Assembly (NCBI GenBank): GCA_012838875.1
Contig: DUOL01000007.1
Location: 1 to 20,620 of the forward strand
From: Bacteroidales bacterium
GTDB taxonomy: Bacteria; Bacteroidota; Bacteroidia; Bacteroidales; WCHB1-69
Length of the DNA: 20,620 nt
Direction: 5' to 3'
The position numbers and the translations under genes are program-made. Every line of letters starts with the position of its first letter. Within the stretch, counting starts at the first letter, position 1. This document shows positions 8,401 through 15,184 of this stretch, one piece after another. The notes under the pieces are model-generated. The model worked only from the letters and a program-made list of their open reading frames with translations. It was not told the DNA's origin and did no database searches.

Positions 8401-9821
8401 GCGATTCGGACAAAAAGGGCAAGAGCAAACAAGATACCTTTAAACTAAATATTGGAAAGCTCATTCTCGATGGTTCGGTTCGTTTCCTTATGATGGTGCG
8501 AAATGTTTCGTTCAGTTACAGTGAAGGCTCCGGAACTTCGCTGCCCGGATTTATGCCGGCGCCCAATCTTATCGGACTTAATTTTGCCACGGGAGCACCG
8601 GGTTTTCTCTTCGTCTTTGGCGGACAGCCCGACATTCGACATATTGCTTCCGATGCAGGCTGGCTATCAACAGATACGTTACTTAATATCCCTTTCCAAA
8701 CCCGTTATAATCAAGTTATTAATGCCAGAGCATTAATTGAGCCGTTTAAAGATTTTAGAATTGATGTAACGGCAAATCGAAATTTAACGCGAAACTTCTC
8801 AGAATACTACGTCGCCAATAGTGAAGGAGTATTTAAGTCATACACTCCTCAAACCAATGGTACTTACACCACTTCTTTCTTTGCGCTCAATACATTTTTC
8901 AAAAATGCAAACGACCTTTTCCAGGATTTCAAACTGATAAGAGGTGAAATGGCTGAGCGATTTTCAGCAATGAATGCCAATTCTAGTGGAATAATTGACA
9001 CAGCAACAGGGTATCCTCTCGGCTACTCCGCTACTTCGCAAGATGTTCTTATTGCCTCATTCTTAGCCACCTATGGCGGGAAAAATAGTTCAAAACTCGA
9101 TATCTCAACGCCGTTCTATCAAATTCCGTTACCTAACTGGAGACTAAGCTATAGCGGTTTAACAAAGCTAAAAGGAATGAATAAAGTATTTCAGAATTTC
9201 TCTATCAATCATGCCTATATGTCAAGCTACAGTGTCGGTAATTTTGCCACAAACTTAAATTATACGCAAGGAAATGATGGTATGCCCAACATGTTAGACG
9301 CGAACAGGAATTTTATTCCCACTTACGAAATAGGGCAAATAACTATGACCGAGCAATTTAGTCCGCTTATTGGATTAGACATGAGCTTTACAAATAGTAT
9401 TTTATTTAGAGTGGAATATAAGAAAAGTCGAAATGTCTCTTTAAGTTTTGCCAATAATCAGATTACCGAAGTTAACTCCGAAGCGCTAACCTGCGGAGCA
9501 GGGTATAGGTTTAAGGATATTAAGATAGGTTTTGTATTCTCGGGAATGAAAAGAGAAGTTGTAAGCGATTTGAATTTAACCGCAAGTTTCACCTTACAGA
9601 ATAATAAAACATATTTACGGAAAATCGTAGAAAACATTTCCCAAGTTTCGTCAGGAATGTTAACCATCATTATCAACTTCACGGCTGACTATCAAATAAG
9701 CCAAATGGTTGGGTTAGCCTTCTTCTATGACCATTCAATCAACCGACCGCATATCTCCAATCAGTACAATAACATGAATATTAATACGGGGATAAAAGTT
9801 CGACTCATGCTTGCACAATAG
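2439..9821 (+). CDS. sprA: SprA/Sov, outer-membrane translocon of the type IX secretion system
   Basis: SprA (Sov in Porphyromonas) is the very large single-chain outer-membrane beta-barrel through which type IX secretion substrates leave the cell. The 2460-residue product has the family length. A GTG start gives an N-terminal hydrophobic segment (about 9-29, FYLVSTAIVCTLYSVILAVPA) fitting a signal peptide; no ATG occurs until residue 110. Family hallmarks include the N-terminal barrel region with VELIFGVIYNQNDNPNLPVKQR-type sequence (about 205-225) and IDFNLNYNTEANFDFENKMK, and near residue 865 the motif YIDDFEATKSTLDL followed by SWVLASTPQ. Alternating, aromatic-rich beta strands run to the C-terminus (INTGIKVRLMLAQ). 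A Lys/Gln/Asp-rich insert lies near residues 1950-2005. It follows ruvA by 20 bases. The gene appears intact. Confidence 0.96.
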   Translation: MTIGKNAKFYLVSTAIVCTLYSVILAVPAPKPELYIPKSSLQNEALYPAETNSEYQQIDENDWLIDFQDGDSPITPPDTGLRVPIPQPDNNPLNENQYTSPFYLNDPSNMGTNIEYDPNSNTFNFQNYIGNTNYGPGASMDINEFIDYDLQKSIEEYWRENGVHFSDGRSRRGGGLIPQLHVGGDVFEGIFGSNTIDIRPSGNVELIFGVIYNQNDNPNLPVKQRKITQFNFDENIQLNVLAKIGDKIDFNLNYNTEANFDFENKMKLKYEGKEDEIIKLLEFGDVTMPLASSLIVGSQSLFGLKTELQFGKLNILAVMSQQKSESKTITVSGGAQMTDFYFRADEYEENRHFFINQFFRDHYSQYLSTLPLVSSPIVITKIEVWRTTIGSATTNNRNIVAFTDLGEGRAQDGTSYIQSPRINYVGGGYPDNQINDLYLLVDSSEIRNLSSVSTNLNSKGLASGVDYEKIENARLLDPSEYTFNSKLGFISLNTSLNADQVLAVSYQYTVIGSDKVYQVGEFSNEVSSPKCIRAKLLKSTTLNTKSTLWKLMMKNVYSLSAYQIQPDKFRLNVLYTGDAEGIPNGFFNLGPKKGIPLIRLMGLDNLNQQQDPHPDGVFDFIDNADKQGGTINAYNGRIYFPTVEPFGKDLRDSLGNDEFADKYAFDSLYTMTKAMAQQYTSRNKFYLEGTYKSSSGSEINLNAMNVPEGSVKVTAGGITLTENVDYTVNYSMGTVSIINEGVLKSGTPVSISLENKSTFGISTKYMFGTDLEYRFSDNFNIGATILNLREQPITQKVNYGDEPIKNTIWGMRTAYKTKVNFITKMVDFLPFYSTKAESNVQFEGEFAHFIPGHSRAVGKDGTTYIDDFEATKSTLDLKNVNSWVLASTPQMQPALFLEARPVTVNDHDRRKLAYGYNRAKLAWYVIDPIFYRNNSATPSNITRADQSKPYAREVYETELFPYKQRANAAEATYMAVFNMAFYPEERGPYNYDVSGAEGFSSGANADGTLKDPESRWGGIMRKMDNTDFEASNYEYIEFWMMDPFIENPNHRGGKLYFNLGDISEDILRDGLKFFENGLPADGSDDGVEYTVWGRVPTIQMIVNAFENDPSARQYQDVGYDGLYDEIERTHYANTYLNLLEAEFGTNSDIYVQAQQDPSSDNFHYFRGRDYDDANVKILERYKYYNNPDGNSPTDNQSPESYPTAGSTLPNVEDVNNDNTLNEEEKYYQYVIDLSPSKMVVGENYINDVFEAVPEPLPDGSRPTTKWYQFKIPIRNPDKVVGNINGFHSIRFMRVFMKDFSEPIICRLATFELVRSDWRTYSLDLMEDGDYIPGQGDGNTTINVSTLSYEENANRTPIPYVLPPGIEREQGYGGTQVYYVNEQALTMKVKDLADGDARAIYKNTSFDIRKFKKLKMFVHGEKMFENDHLANGDVTVFIRLGSDFTENYYEYEIPLEITPWGVGADSTRIWPRNNRMEIDLADFVAAKQERNKLFRTGDYSLTVPYETVVNGRLITVMGTPNLAEVKTIMIGVRNPKKQTLNDGDDMLSKSVEVWVNELRLTGYDESSGFAARGQMRVQLADLGDVTLSGTYSTPGFGTLEQKVTETQRETLYTIDVATNVDAGKILFPQKWNIKVPVHYDYNLNMALPEYNPLNPDVKLKEDLKTYLKKEERDSIRKMTTEMVQRQNVNIMNVRKERNFDKEIKIRPWDIENLDFSYAYSEVKRRDVDTEFDNEMRHEGEIGYSFKHNPKNFKPFASSKHLRSKWLQIIRDINFTLLPQMFTVRTNVTREMNEFKLRPKSKGNIIIDTCIVKDFQWGRVYNLRWDLTQSLKFEYSATSKTRIDEPEGRIDTRTEKDSIWRNFGNGGRVINFNQRFDASYQIPINKIPLFNWINANARYTSTYDYLASAVSMKNLGNVIENSNTIQGNVNLNLVTLYNNIPYLKKVNQGIVRLQEQKHKQQSRDQKGKTEEGKGRKQKFDPSMGQEYADSDSDKKGKSKQDTFKLNIGKLILDGSVRFLMMVRNVSFSYSEGSGTSLPGFMPAPNLIGLNFATGAPGFLFVFGGQPDIRHIASDAGWLSTDTLLNIPFQTRYNQVINARALIEPFKDFRIDVTANRNLTRNFSEYYVANSEGVFKSYTPQTNGTYTTSFFALNTFFKNANDLFQDFKLIRGEMAERFSAMNANSSGIIDTATGYPLGYSATSQDVLIASFLATYGGKNSSKLDISTPFYQIPLPNWRLSYSGLTKLKGMNKVFQNFSINHAYMSSYSVGNFATNLNYTQGNDGMPNMLDANRNFIPTYEIGQITMTEQFSPLIGLDMSFTNSILFRVEYKKSRNVSLSFANNQITEVNSEALTCGAGYRFKDIKIGFVFSGMKREVVSDLNLTASFTLQNNKTYLRKIVENISQVSSGMLTIIINFTADYQISQMVGLAFFYDHSINRPHISNQYNNMNINTGIKVRLMLAQ

Positions 9822-10052
9822 GCAAATCCGGACGGGGAGTTATGCCAAAATGTATAGGTAGGATAAAAAAATTGAAAAGGAAGGAAAACGTCCGGACGCC
9901 TACAAAAGAACAACACACAAAAATAGTCAAGAAAACAATAGGCAATTGTTAAAATTTAAAAAGTTATTAACAATTGTAATATAGGGGCTAATTATATTTA
10001 ATATTCATATTATCTAAAATAAAAAATATTTTCAGCGATTTTTATTTTTTCT
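9822..10052. other. Gene-free AT-rich spacer after sprA
   Basis: No plausible gene is seen. The stretch contains a perfect 10-base palindrome CGTCCGGACG (9889-9898), with a partial match TCCGGACG near 9827, and the dyad at 9943-9976. I see no convincing T-tailed terminator directly after sprA. Confidence 0.5.
9943..9976. repeat. 10-bp inverted repeat in the sprA-hsdR spacer
   Basis: CAATTGTTAA (9943-9952) and TTAACAATTG (9967-9976) are perfect inverted copies around 14 bases. It could be a weak factor-dependent end of the ruvA-sprA transcript or a protein-binding site. No T tract follows on plus. Confidence 0.5.
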
Positions 10053-10223
10053 TTAGGGCGTGCCCCCTCGCTACGCTCGGGGTCGGCGCTCGGTTCCAAG
10101 TCCGCGGGCACAAGCCGTGGGGACGCAAAGCGGCAAAAAGAGCTTACAAGCTCGCTTTTTTGCCGCCGCGTCCCCATCGGCCTCCGCCCTTGCGGGCTTT
10201 CCACCTAAGCGCCTCACGCAGCC
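10053..10223 (-). repeat. Full-length structured dispersed repeat (copy B, 171 bp)
   Basis: GC-rich island in an AT-rich spacer. Read on minus it begins GGCTGCGTGAGGCGC (10223 end), has an AGCCCGCAA block, a long central hairpin, a GCGGACTTGGA block, and ends in the 34-bp block identical to 82-115 inverted. The central hairpin (about 10115-10180) pairs GTGGGGACGC with GCGTCCCCA and GCGGCAAAAAGAGCTT with AAGCTCGCTTTTTTGCCGC around a tiny loop. Copy A plus copy C has the same block order with a different lower-stem sequence. Short open frames across it (translations such as PERSEGAR) are not genes. It may be a mobile or REP-like element, a structured RNA or a strong transcription barrier. Confidence 0.75.
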
Positions 10224-10278
10224 GAAAATTGGGGTACAAAAATTCAATTCAGAAAGTTATAAACTCAATTATTTTTCT

Positions 10279-10286
10279 TACATTTG
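10279..10286 (+). promoter_or_regulatory. Putative -7 box of the hsd operon promoter
   Basis: TACATTTG matches the TANNTTTG -7 consensus exactly, 49 bases before the hsdR ATG. A -33 element is not clear. Transcription would begin just before the hairpin at 10294-10320. Confidence 0.45.
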
Positions 10287-10293
10287 CAGCTTG

Positions 10294-10320
10294 CTTCTGA
10301 TAATATTACTTTATCGGAAG
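10294..10320 (+). promoter_or_regulatory. Leader hairpin or operator upstream of hsdR
   Basis: CTTCTGATAA (10294-10303) and TTATCGGAAG (10311-10320) form a 10-bp stem with one G-U pair around a 7-nt loop. It lies between the -7 box and the start codon, ending 15 bases before the ATG, so it could be an RNA hairpin near the ribosome site or a dimeric repressor operator. Confidence 0.4.
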
Positions 10321-10335
10321 TTATAACAAAATGAT

Positions 10336-13035
10336 ATGTTGCCTGAAGAAAAAGCACGCCAAGATATTGACCGAAAATTGCATGATGCCGGTTGGGAGGT
10401 AGTTGACAGAAAGCACTACTCACCCACGCTAAATGCTGTGGCTGTTACTGAAGGAATACTAAAGGGCAACCATGAAGTTGATTATTTACTTTTTATTGAG
10501 GGAAAGGCAATTGGTGTTATCGAAGCAAAAAGAGCAGATATGCCACTCCCCGATACGGCAACAGAACAAGCTGAAAATTACGCTCATCAACTGTTGAAGT
10601 GGTATCCATATTGGCAAAAGCCACTACCGTTTATTTATGTTTCGAACGGAAGAGAAATAAAGTTTAGAGATATACGGGATGAAAAATCTTCCTATGAGTC
10701 TCTACCGCAAATGCATACCCCAAAAGAATTGGTAAGAATGGCGGGCATCCGAAGTGAATTTGCAGGATTACCACATCTTTCACCAAAAGGATTGAGAAAA
10801 TGTCAATTTGAAGCAGTTACAGAATTAGAGAAAAGTTTTAGGCGCGGCGATAAACGAGCTTTGATGGTGTTGGCAACCGGAGCCGGAAAAACATTTACCG
10901 CTTGTATGGCAGCTTATCGTCTGTTGACTTATACACCGATGAGACGGATTTTGTTTTTAGTTGACCGAAATAATTTAGGAAAGCAAGCTGAGGGCGAATT
11001 TGGGACATTTCGTCTAACAGAAACAGGGGAACCGTTCAATACTATTTTTTCTGTGGAAAGATTGAAATCGCCCGATATTCCTGCTGAAACCAACGTCGTA
11101 ATTTCTACTATACAACGATTTTTTTCCATGTTGACCGGTGGGGAGATTGAAGATGATGATGAGCGGGATGATTTTCCAGAAGATGAGACGGAAATTGTGC
11201 TTGGTGATGATTTAAAATTACCTGCCGATTATTTCGATTTAATTATCGTAGATGAGTGTCACCGCTCTATTTACGGCAGATGGCAGAAGGTTTTGAGCTA
11301 TTTTAATTCAGCTCGAATTGTGGGTTTGACAGCCACACCTGCGCCTGAAACTCTGGCTTTTTTCAATAGAAATATTATCATTAACTATACCCTGGAGAAA
11401 TCTATAGCTGACAGGATTAATGTGAGTTATAGGGTTTATCGTATTAAAACAAAGGTTACCGAAGATGGTGGTACAATTAAGCAGGATGAAAAGATAACCG
11501 AAATTACTAAGTATACAGGTGAAACACAAAATTTAGCAGCCGAAAGAGAGATTGACTACTCAAAAACAGAGTTGGATCGTTCGGTTGTCAATCCTGCTCA
11601 GATTTTTTTAGTTTTGGATGAGTTTAAAGAATCCATTTATAGGGATTTATTCCCTGAAAGAACATCAAACTTAGCTTATATTCCTAAAACATTAGTCTTT
11701 GCGAAAGACGATGCACATGCTACCCGAATAGTGGAGATCGCAACAAAAGTGTTTCCCAATCAAACCGCAGACTTTGTACAGAAAATAACCTATTCAGCAG
11801 GCGATAGTACTGAGTTGATACGTCGATTCAGAAATGAGAAAACGTTTCGGATTGCTGTAACGGTCAATCTGGTTGCTACCGGAACGGATATTCGTCCTTT
11901 AGAAATTCTGCTGTTTATGCGTGATGTTCACTCCTCAATATTGTACACACAAATGAAAGGTCGTGGTGTGCGGACAATAGGCGATGAGCAACTTCGTAAT
12001 GTTACCCCCAATGCCATCAGTAAGGATTTGTTCTTTTTGGTAGATGCTGTTGGTGTAACCGAAAGTGAAAAATTTGTTCCACAGCCGAGAGAAGGTAAGA
12101 CTTCTGCGCTTGCCAATCCCACTTTAAAACAGCTTTTGGAACAGATTACGCTTGGTTATCTTCCAGATTATTACTTGAACATGCTCGCAAGTACTCTTTC
12201 AAGAATCAATGCGAAAAGTAATGAAAAGCATCAGGCTGAATTTACAACGATAGCCACTGCTTCGATGTACGATTTGTCTACTTCTATTTTCGAAGCTTTG
12301 GAGGAAGGCGATTTACCCGCATTTGAAGATATAAACCAACCCAACATGGAACGGAAAGCATTAGTAGCATTGTTGGCAAATAATCCTCAAGCACGTGAAT
12401 ATCTATTGACATTAAATGCCGGATTTGTTAAAATACTTGTTCCAGGCGAAGATACATTGATTTTTAAAGGATTTTCTCAGGAGGAAGCCCTTTCTGCTAC
12501 ACAAGCTTTTGAAGAGTACGTAAATACACATTGTGATGAAATAGAGGCACTTCGCATTATTTATAACAATACAAATGAGCCCATAACTTATGCTCTGCTT
12601 ACAGATTTAAAAGAGAAACTGTTGTCGGCTGATGCTCGTTTTGCTCCTTTGCGATTGTGGAGTTCTTATTCCATCATTGAAGATAGCAAAGTGATAAAAT
12701 TGCAAACTCAAACCGAACGTGAAAGTTTGACTAATTTAATCCAATTGGTGCGTTATGCTTTCAAGTTAATATCTGAATTGAGATCGCTTCATGGTTTTGC
12801 ATCACAACGTTTTGAGCTCTGGTGTGGACAGGTACAGCGTCCATTAACAGAAACTCAAAAGGATATTATGCGAAAAATTGTGGGCTATATTGTGTCCAAC
12901 GGCACTTATACCAATAACGAATTAAGAGAAGAAAATTTGACCGTCTTTGCTCAATTAGTTCAAAGTTTTGGTTCAGCAGAAACTGTAAATGAAGTATTAG
13001 AAAGTTTAAGCGGATGGATGTTAAGGGTAGGATAA
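10336..13035 (+). CDS. hsdR: Type I restriction enzyme, R (motor and nuclease) subunit
   Basis: HsdR cleaves DNA after ATP-driven translocation when the HsdMS core meets an unmethylated site. The 899-residue protein has an N-terminal PD-(D/E)xK nuclease domain: D49, E63-A-K65 and a following QxxxY (Q78-Y82). A superfamily 2 motor follows with Walker A ATGAGKT (180-186), the DECH box (306-309), LTATP (331-335) and the arginine-rich QMKGRGVRT motif near residue 540. The C-terminal third is helical and probably contacts HsdM. The start chosen (10336) gives MLPEEKARQDIDRKL, a usual HsdR opening; the ATG five bases upstream is out of frame. First gene of the operon; an ATPase/DUF4435 pair separates it from hsdM. 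Confidence 0.96.
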   Translation: MLPEEKARQDIDRKLHDAGWEVVDRKHYSPTLNAVAVTEGILKGNHEVDYLLFIEGKAIGVIEAKRADMPLPDTATEQAENYAHQLLKWYPYWQKPLPFIYVSNGREIKFRDIRDEKSSYESLPQMHTPKELVRMAGIRSEFAGLPHLSPKGLRKCQFEAVTELEKSFRRGDKRALMVLATGAGKTFTACMAAYRLLTYTPMRRILFLVDRNNLGKQAEGEFGTFRLTETGEPFNTIFSVERLKSPDIPAETNVVISTIQRFFSMLTGGEIEDDDERDDFPEDETEIVLGDDLKLPADYFDLIIVDECHRSIYGRWQKVLSYFNSARIVGLTATPAPETLAFFNRNIIINYTLEKSIADRINVSYRVYRIKTKVTEDGGTIKQDEKITEITKYTGETQNLAAEREIDYSKTELDRSVVNPAQIFLVLDEFKESIYRDLFPERTSNLAYIPKTLVFAKDDAHATRIVEIATKVFPNQTADFVQKITYSAGDSTELIRRFRNEKTFRIAVTVNLVATGTDIRPLEILLFMRDVHSSILYTQMKGRGVRTIGDEQLRNVTPNAISKDLFFLVDAVGVTESEKFVPQPREGKTSALANPTLKQLLEQITLGYLPDYYLNMLASTLSRINAKSNEKHQAEFTTIATASMYDLSTSIFEALEEGDLPAFEDINQPNMERKALVALLANNPQAREYLLTLNAGFVKILVPGEDTLIFKGFSQEEALSATQAFEEYVNTHCDEIEALRIIYNNTNEPITYALLTDLKEKLLSADARFAPLRLWSSYSIIEDSKVIKLQTQTERESLTNLIQLVRYAFKLISELRSLHGFASQRFELWCGQVQRPLTETQKDIMRKIVGYIVSNGTYTNNELREENLTVFAQLVQSFGSAETVNEVLESLSGWMLRVG

Positions 13036-13057
13036 AAGTAAATTTAATAATTATTAT

Positions 13058-14332
13058 ATGGAAAAGCAGATTATAAAAAATGTAAAAGTTTCCGGATTAT
13101 GGGGACTCAAAAATATTGAGACATTTTTCAATGATGATGTTAATATTTTTGTCGGAGCTAATGGTACAAGTAAAACAACTTTTCTTAATTTGATAGAAGC
13201 TGTTTTATTAGCAGACTTTCAAACATTTATTCCTATTGATTTTGATGAAGTTAAAATAGTGTTAGGAAATGGGAAAATTGAAAATACTATTCGAGTTAAA
13301 AAGCGATTTGATAATTATCCAATAATATTATATAGTTTTAATGGGGGGGATTTTTTAGAAGTTGTTTATCCTGAATTTGTCCGCAGAGGTATGGTGCGCT
13401 CTGTTAGAATGTTAGGAGATTATCAAGTAATAAAAGATAAGTTGGCTGAATTGGTTAATATTTCATGGCTTTCCGTTCATCGAGAAAATAACCAAAATGA
13501 TGAGTATGAGAGAGTACATGAGAGAACGCATAATTATGTGGATGAAAAATTAAATGATTTAATGCGAAAACTTACGATTTACCAACTACAATTAGAATCA
13601 GAAGCTAGTAAAATAGCTGATAAATTTAAAGAAGATATTTTTTCGCTGATGCTTTATGATGAAGATGTTGACAAGGTTAATATACAAAGTTTTGAACATT
13701 TCAACCCAGATGAAATAAAAAATGAGTTATTAAGAGCATATGATCTTCTAGGTATAAATGTTAAAGATAAAAATAAAAGAATTATAAAGCATACAGATAA
13801 GCTGCAAAATGTAATTAATATTATTAAAGAGGGTAAAATGCTTGATGTTGAAGATATTTTCTCGTTATCATTAATAAACAGAACATTATCTTTAATTTCA
13901 ATTTCAAAAGAAAATGAAGAAAAAAAACAACAAATTTTTAATCCAATTTCTGTTTATTTAAAATTATTAAAAGATTTTATGCCTGAAAAAGAATTCAAGT
14001 TAGACAAAGATAGTTCTGGCGAATTAGAAATATATTTGAAGAATAAAAAAAGTAAAGGAAAAAAAATACCCTTATTTTCATTGTCTTCTGGAGAGAAGCA
14101 ATTGATAATACTTTTTACAGAAACTTTGCTTCAGAAAAATGAGCCATATTTGTTTATTACAGATGAACCAGAGTTGTCATTGCATATTGATTGGCAGCGA
14201 CGAATAATTGAAACATTACGAAAGTTAAATACCAATGCTCAGATTACTGTGGCTACTCATTCGCCAGAAATCGCAGGCAAATGGAAACAAAGCGTAACTA
14301 ATATGGAAAATATTACAAATTATGACGAATAG
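13058..14332 (+). CDS. ariA: AAA/ABC-type ATPase, PARIS AriA-like
   Basis: In PARIS, AriA is an oligomeric ATPase that senses phage anti-restriction proteins and holds, then releases, the toxic AriB nuclease. This 424-residue protein has the SMC/RecF-like layout: NIFVGANGTSKTTFLNLIEA (Walker A, 33-40), a long helical insert (about 150-300), an ABC-signature-like SLSSGEKQL (341-349), Walker B LFITDEPELSLH (365-376, E370 catalytic) and a switch ATHSPEI (399-405). The usual Gly before the Walker A lysine is Ser38. It overlaps the next gene by 11 bases, implying coupled translation and a two-part system. Base composition is visibly AT-richer than hsdR and hsdM, suggesting separate acquisition. 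The PARIS call rests on the ATPase-DUF4435 pairing and the restriction setting, not on a search. An OLD- or retron-type ATPase with a different trigger remains possible. Confidence 0.65.
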   Translation: MEKQIIKNVKVSGLWGLKNIETFFNDDVNIFVGANGTSKTTFLNLIEAVLLADFQTFIPIDFDEVKIVLGNGKIENTIRVKKRFDNYPIILYSFNGGDFLEVVYPEFVRRGMVRSVRMLGDYQVIKDKLAELVNISWLSVHRENNQNDEYERVHERTHNYVDEKLNDLMRKLTIYQLQLESEASKIADKFKEDIFSLMLYDEDVDKVNIQSFEHFNPDEIKNELLRAYDLLGINVKDKNKRIIKHTDKLQNVINIIKEGKMLDVEDIFSLSLINRTLSLISISKENEEKKQQIFNPISVYLKLLKDFMPEKEFKLDKDSSGELEIYLKNKKSKGKKIPLFSLSSGEKQLIILFTETLLQKNEPYLFITDEPELSLHIDWQRRIIETLRKLNTNAQITVATHSPEIAGKWKQSVTNMENITNYDE

Positions 14333-15179
14333 TATTTCTGCATTTCAGTACTCGAAAGAAGCATTAAACGTAAAAGCGTTATTTCATAATAAAAAATGGA
14401 TGGTTTATGTTGAAGGCGTTGATGATATACCATTTTGGAGCGAAATATTTGATGATATTACATCTGATTTTAAGATAGAAGAAGTTGGTGGATATGAAAA
14501 TTTAGTGCCTTATATGGATAAAATCTGTGACGGGGATAGTTATATGATAGTTGCTTGTGATAGGGATTACTCTGATTATATTGAAAGTCCAAAATATGAT
14601 CATAAATTCATAATAATGACATATGGTTACTCCATTGAGAACACAATGTATTGTAAGTATAATATAAACAATAAAATAAAAAGGTTGTCTAGGACTACCA
14701 AAGATTTTTTTGCTGAAATCGAAAATTGGTACAATAGTTTTTGTTCTCAAAGTTTAAGATTATTGCCTTTCGATATAATTAATTATTTACATTTAAAAGG
14801 AATATCTTGCTTTGGTGATAACTGTTGTAGATTTTTAGAAAGTATGCATTCTTGCAATTTAGACGAAAAGAAAATTAGCAATTTTTTGTCTTCAATAGAG
14901 TCTAACTTTACACAAGAAGAGTTAATAAATATAAATAAAAAGATTAATCTAGACAAAAGAAGTCCTAGATTTAAGATAAAAGGACATTTTCTGACGAATG
15001 GTGTTATCAATTTTATCAAAAATATAGTGAAAAATGAATTAAAAAATAGACCAACATTAAGTAACAATGAAATTTACTCATCGATGGTTAATTGTATCAA
15101 GCCTTGTGAAAGCATGTGTGAAGATAGAGCTTCTATAATTCAGAAGATAAACGATGCGATATCAGAACTTACAATATAA
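14322..15179 (+). CDS. ariB: DUF4435/TOPRIM-like protein, PARIS AriB-like
   Basis: AriB of PARIS is a DUF4435 TOPRIM-type nuclease reported to cleave host tRNA once released by AriA, stopping phage growth. This 285-residue protein shows the family pattern: MVYVEGVDDIPFW (27-39, with the likely metal-binding E31), a beta-strand ending in ACDRDYSDY (78-86, D80 and D82 as the DxD pair), and TYGYSIENTMY, the aromatic-IEN motif typical of DUF4435. The C-terminal half is Lys/Asn-rich, helical and not recognised. The ATG overlaps the end of the ATPase gene (ATGACGAATAG), and hsdM starts 5 bases after its stop, so it is inside the restriction operon. The sequence is strongly AT-rich. Function is inferred from family and partner; the substrate cannot be read from sequence. 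Confidence 0.65.
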   Translation: MTNSISAFQYSKEALNVKALFHNKKWMVYVEGVDDIPFWSEIFDDITSDFKIEEVGGYENLVPYMDKICDGDSYMIVACDRDYSDYIESPKYDHKFIIMTYGYSIENTMYCKYNINNKIKRLSRTTKDFFAEIENWYNSFCSQSLRLLPFDIINYLHLKGISCFGDNCCRFLESMHSCNLDEKKISNFLSSIESNFTQEELININKKINLDKRSPRFKIKGHFLTNGVINFIKNIVKNELKNRPTLSNNEIYSSMVNCIKPCESMCEDRASIIQKINDAISELTI

Positions 15180-15184
15180 AACAA

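Noticed and set aside
9889..9898. Palindrome CGTCCGGACG as terminator
   Set aside because: It has no loop and no T tract; a 10-base palindrome alone is weak evidence.
10010..10326. Open frames on both strands across the GC-rich repeat (64 and 88 codons)
   Set aside because: They translate the structured repeat (PERSEGAR, PSPRAQAVG-type sequence), lack ribosome sites and are explained by the stop-poor GC-rich hairpin.
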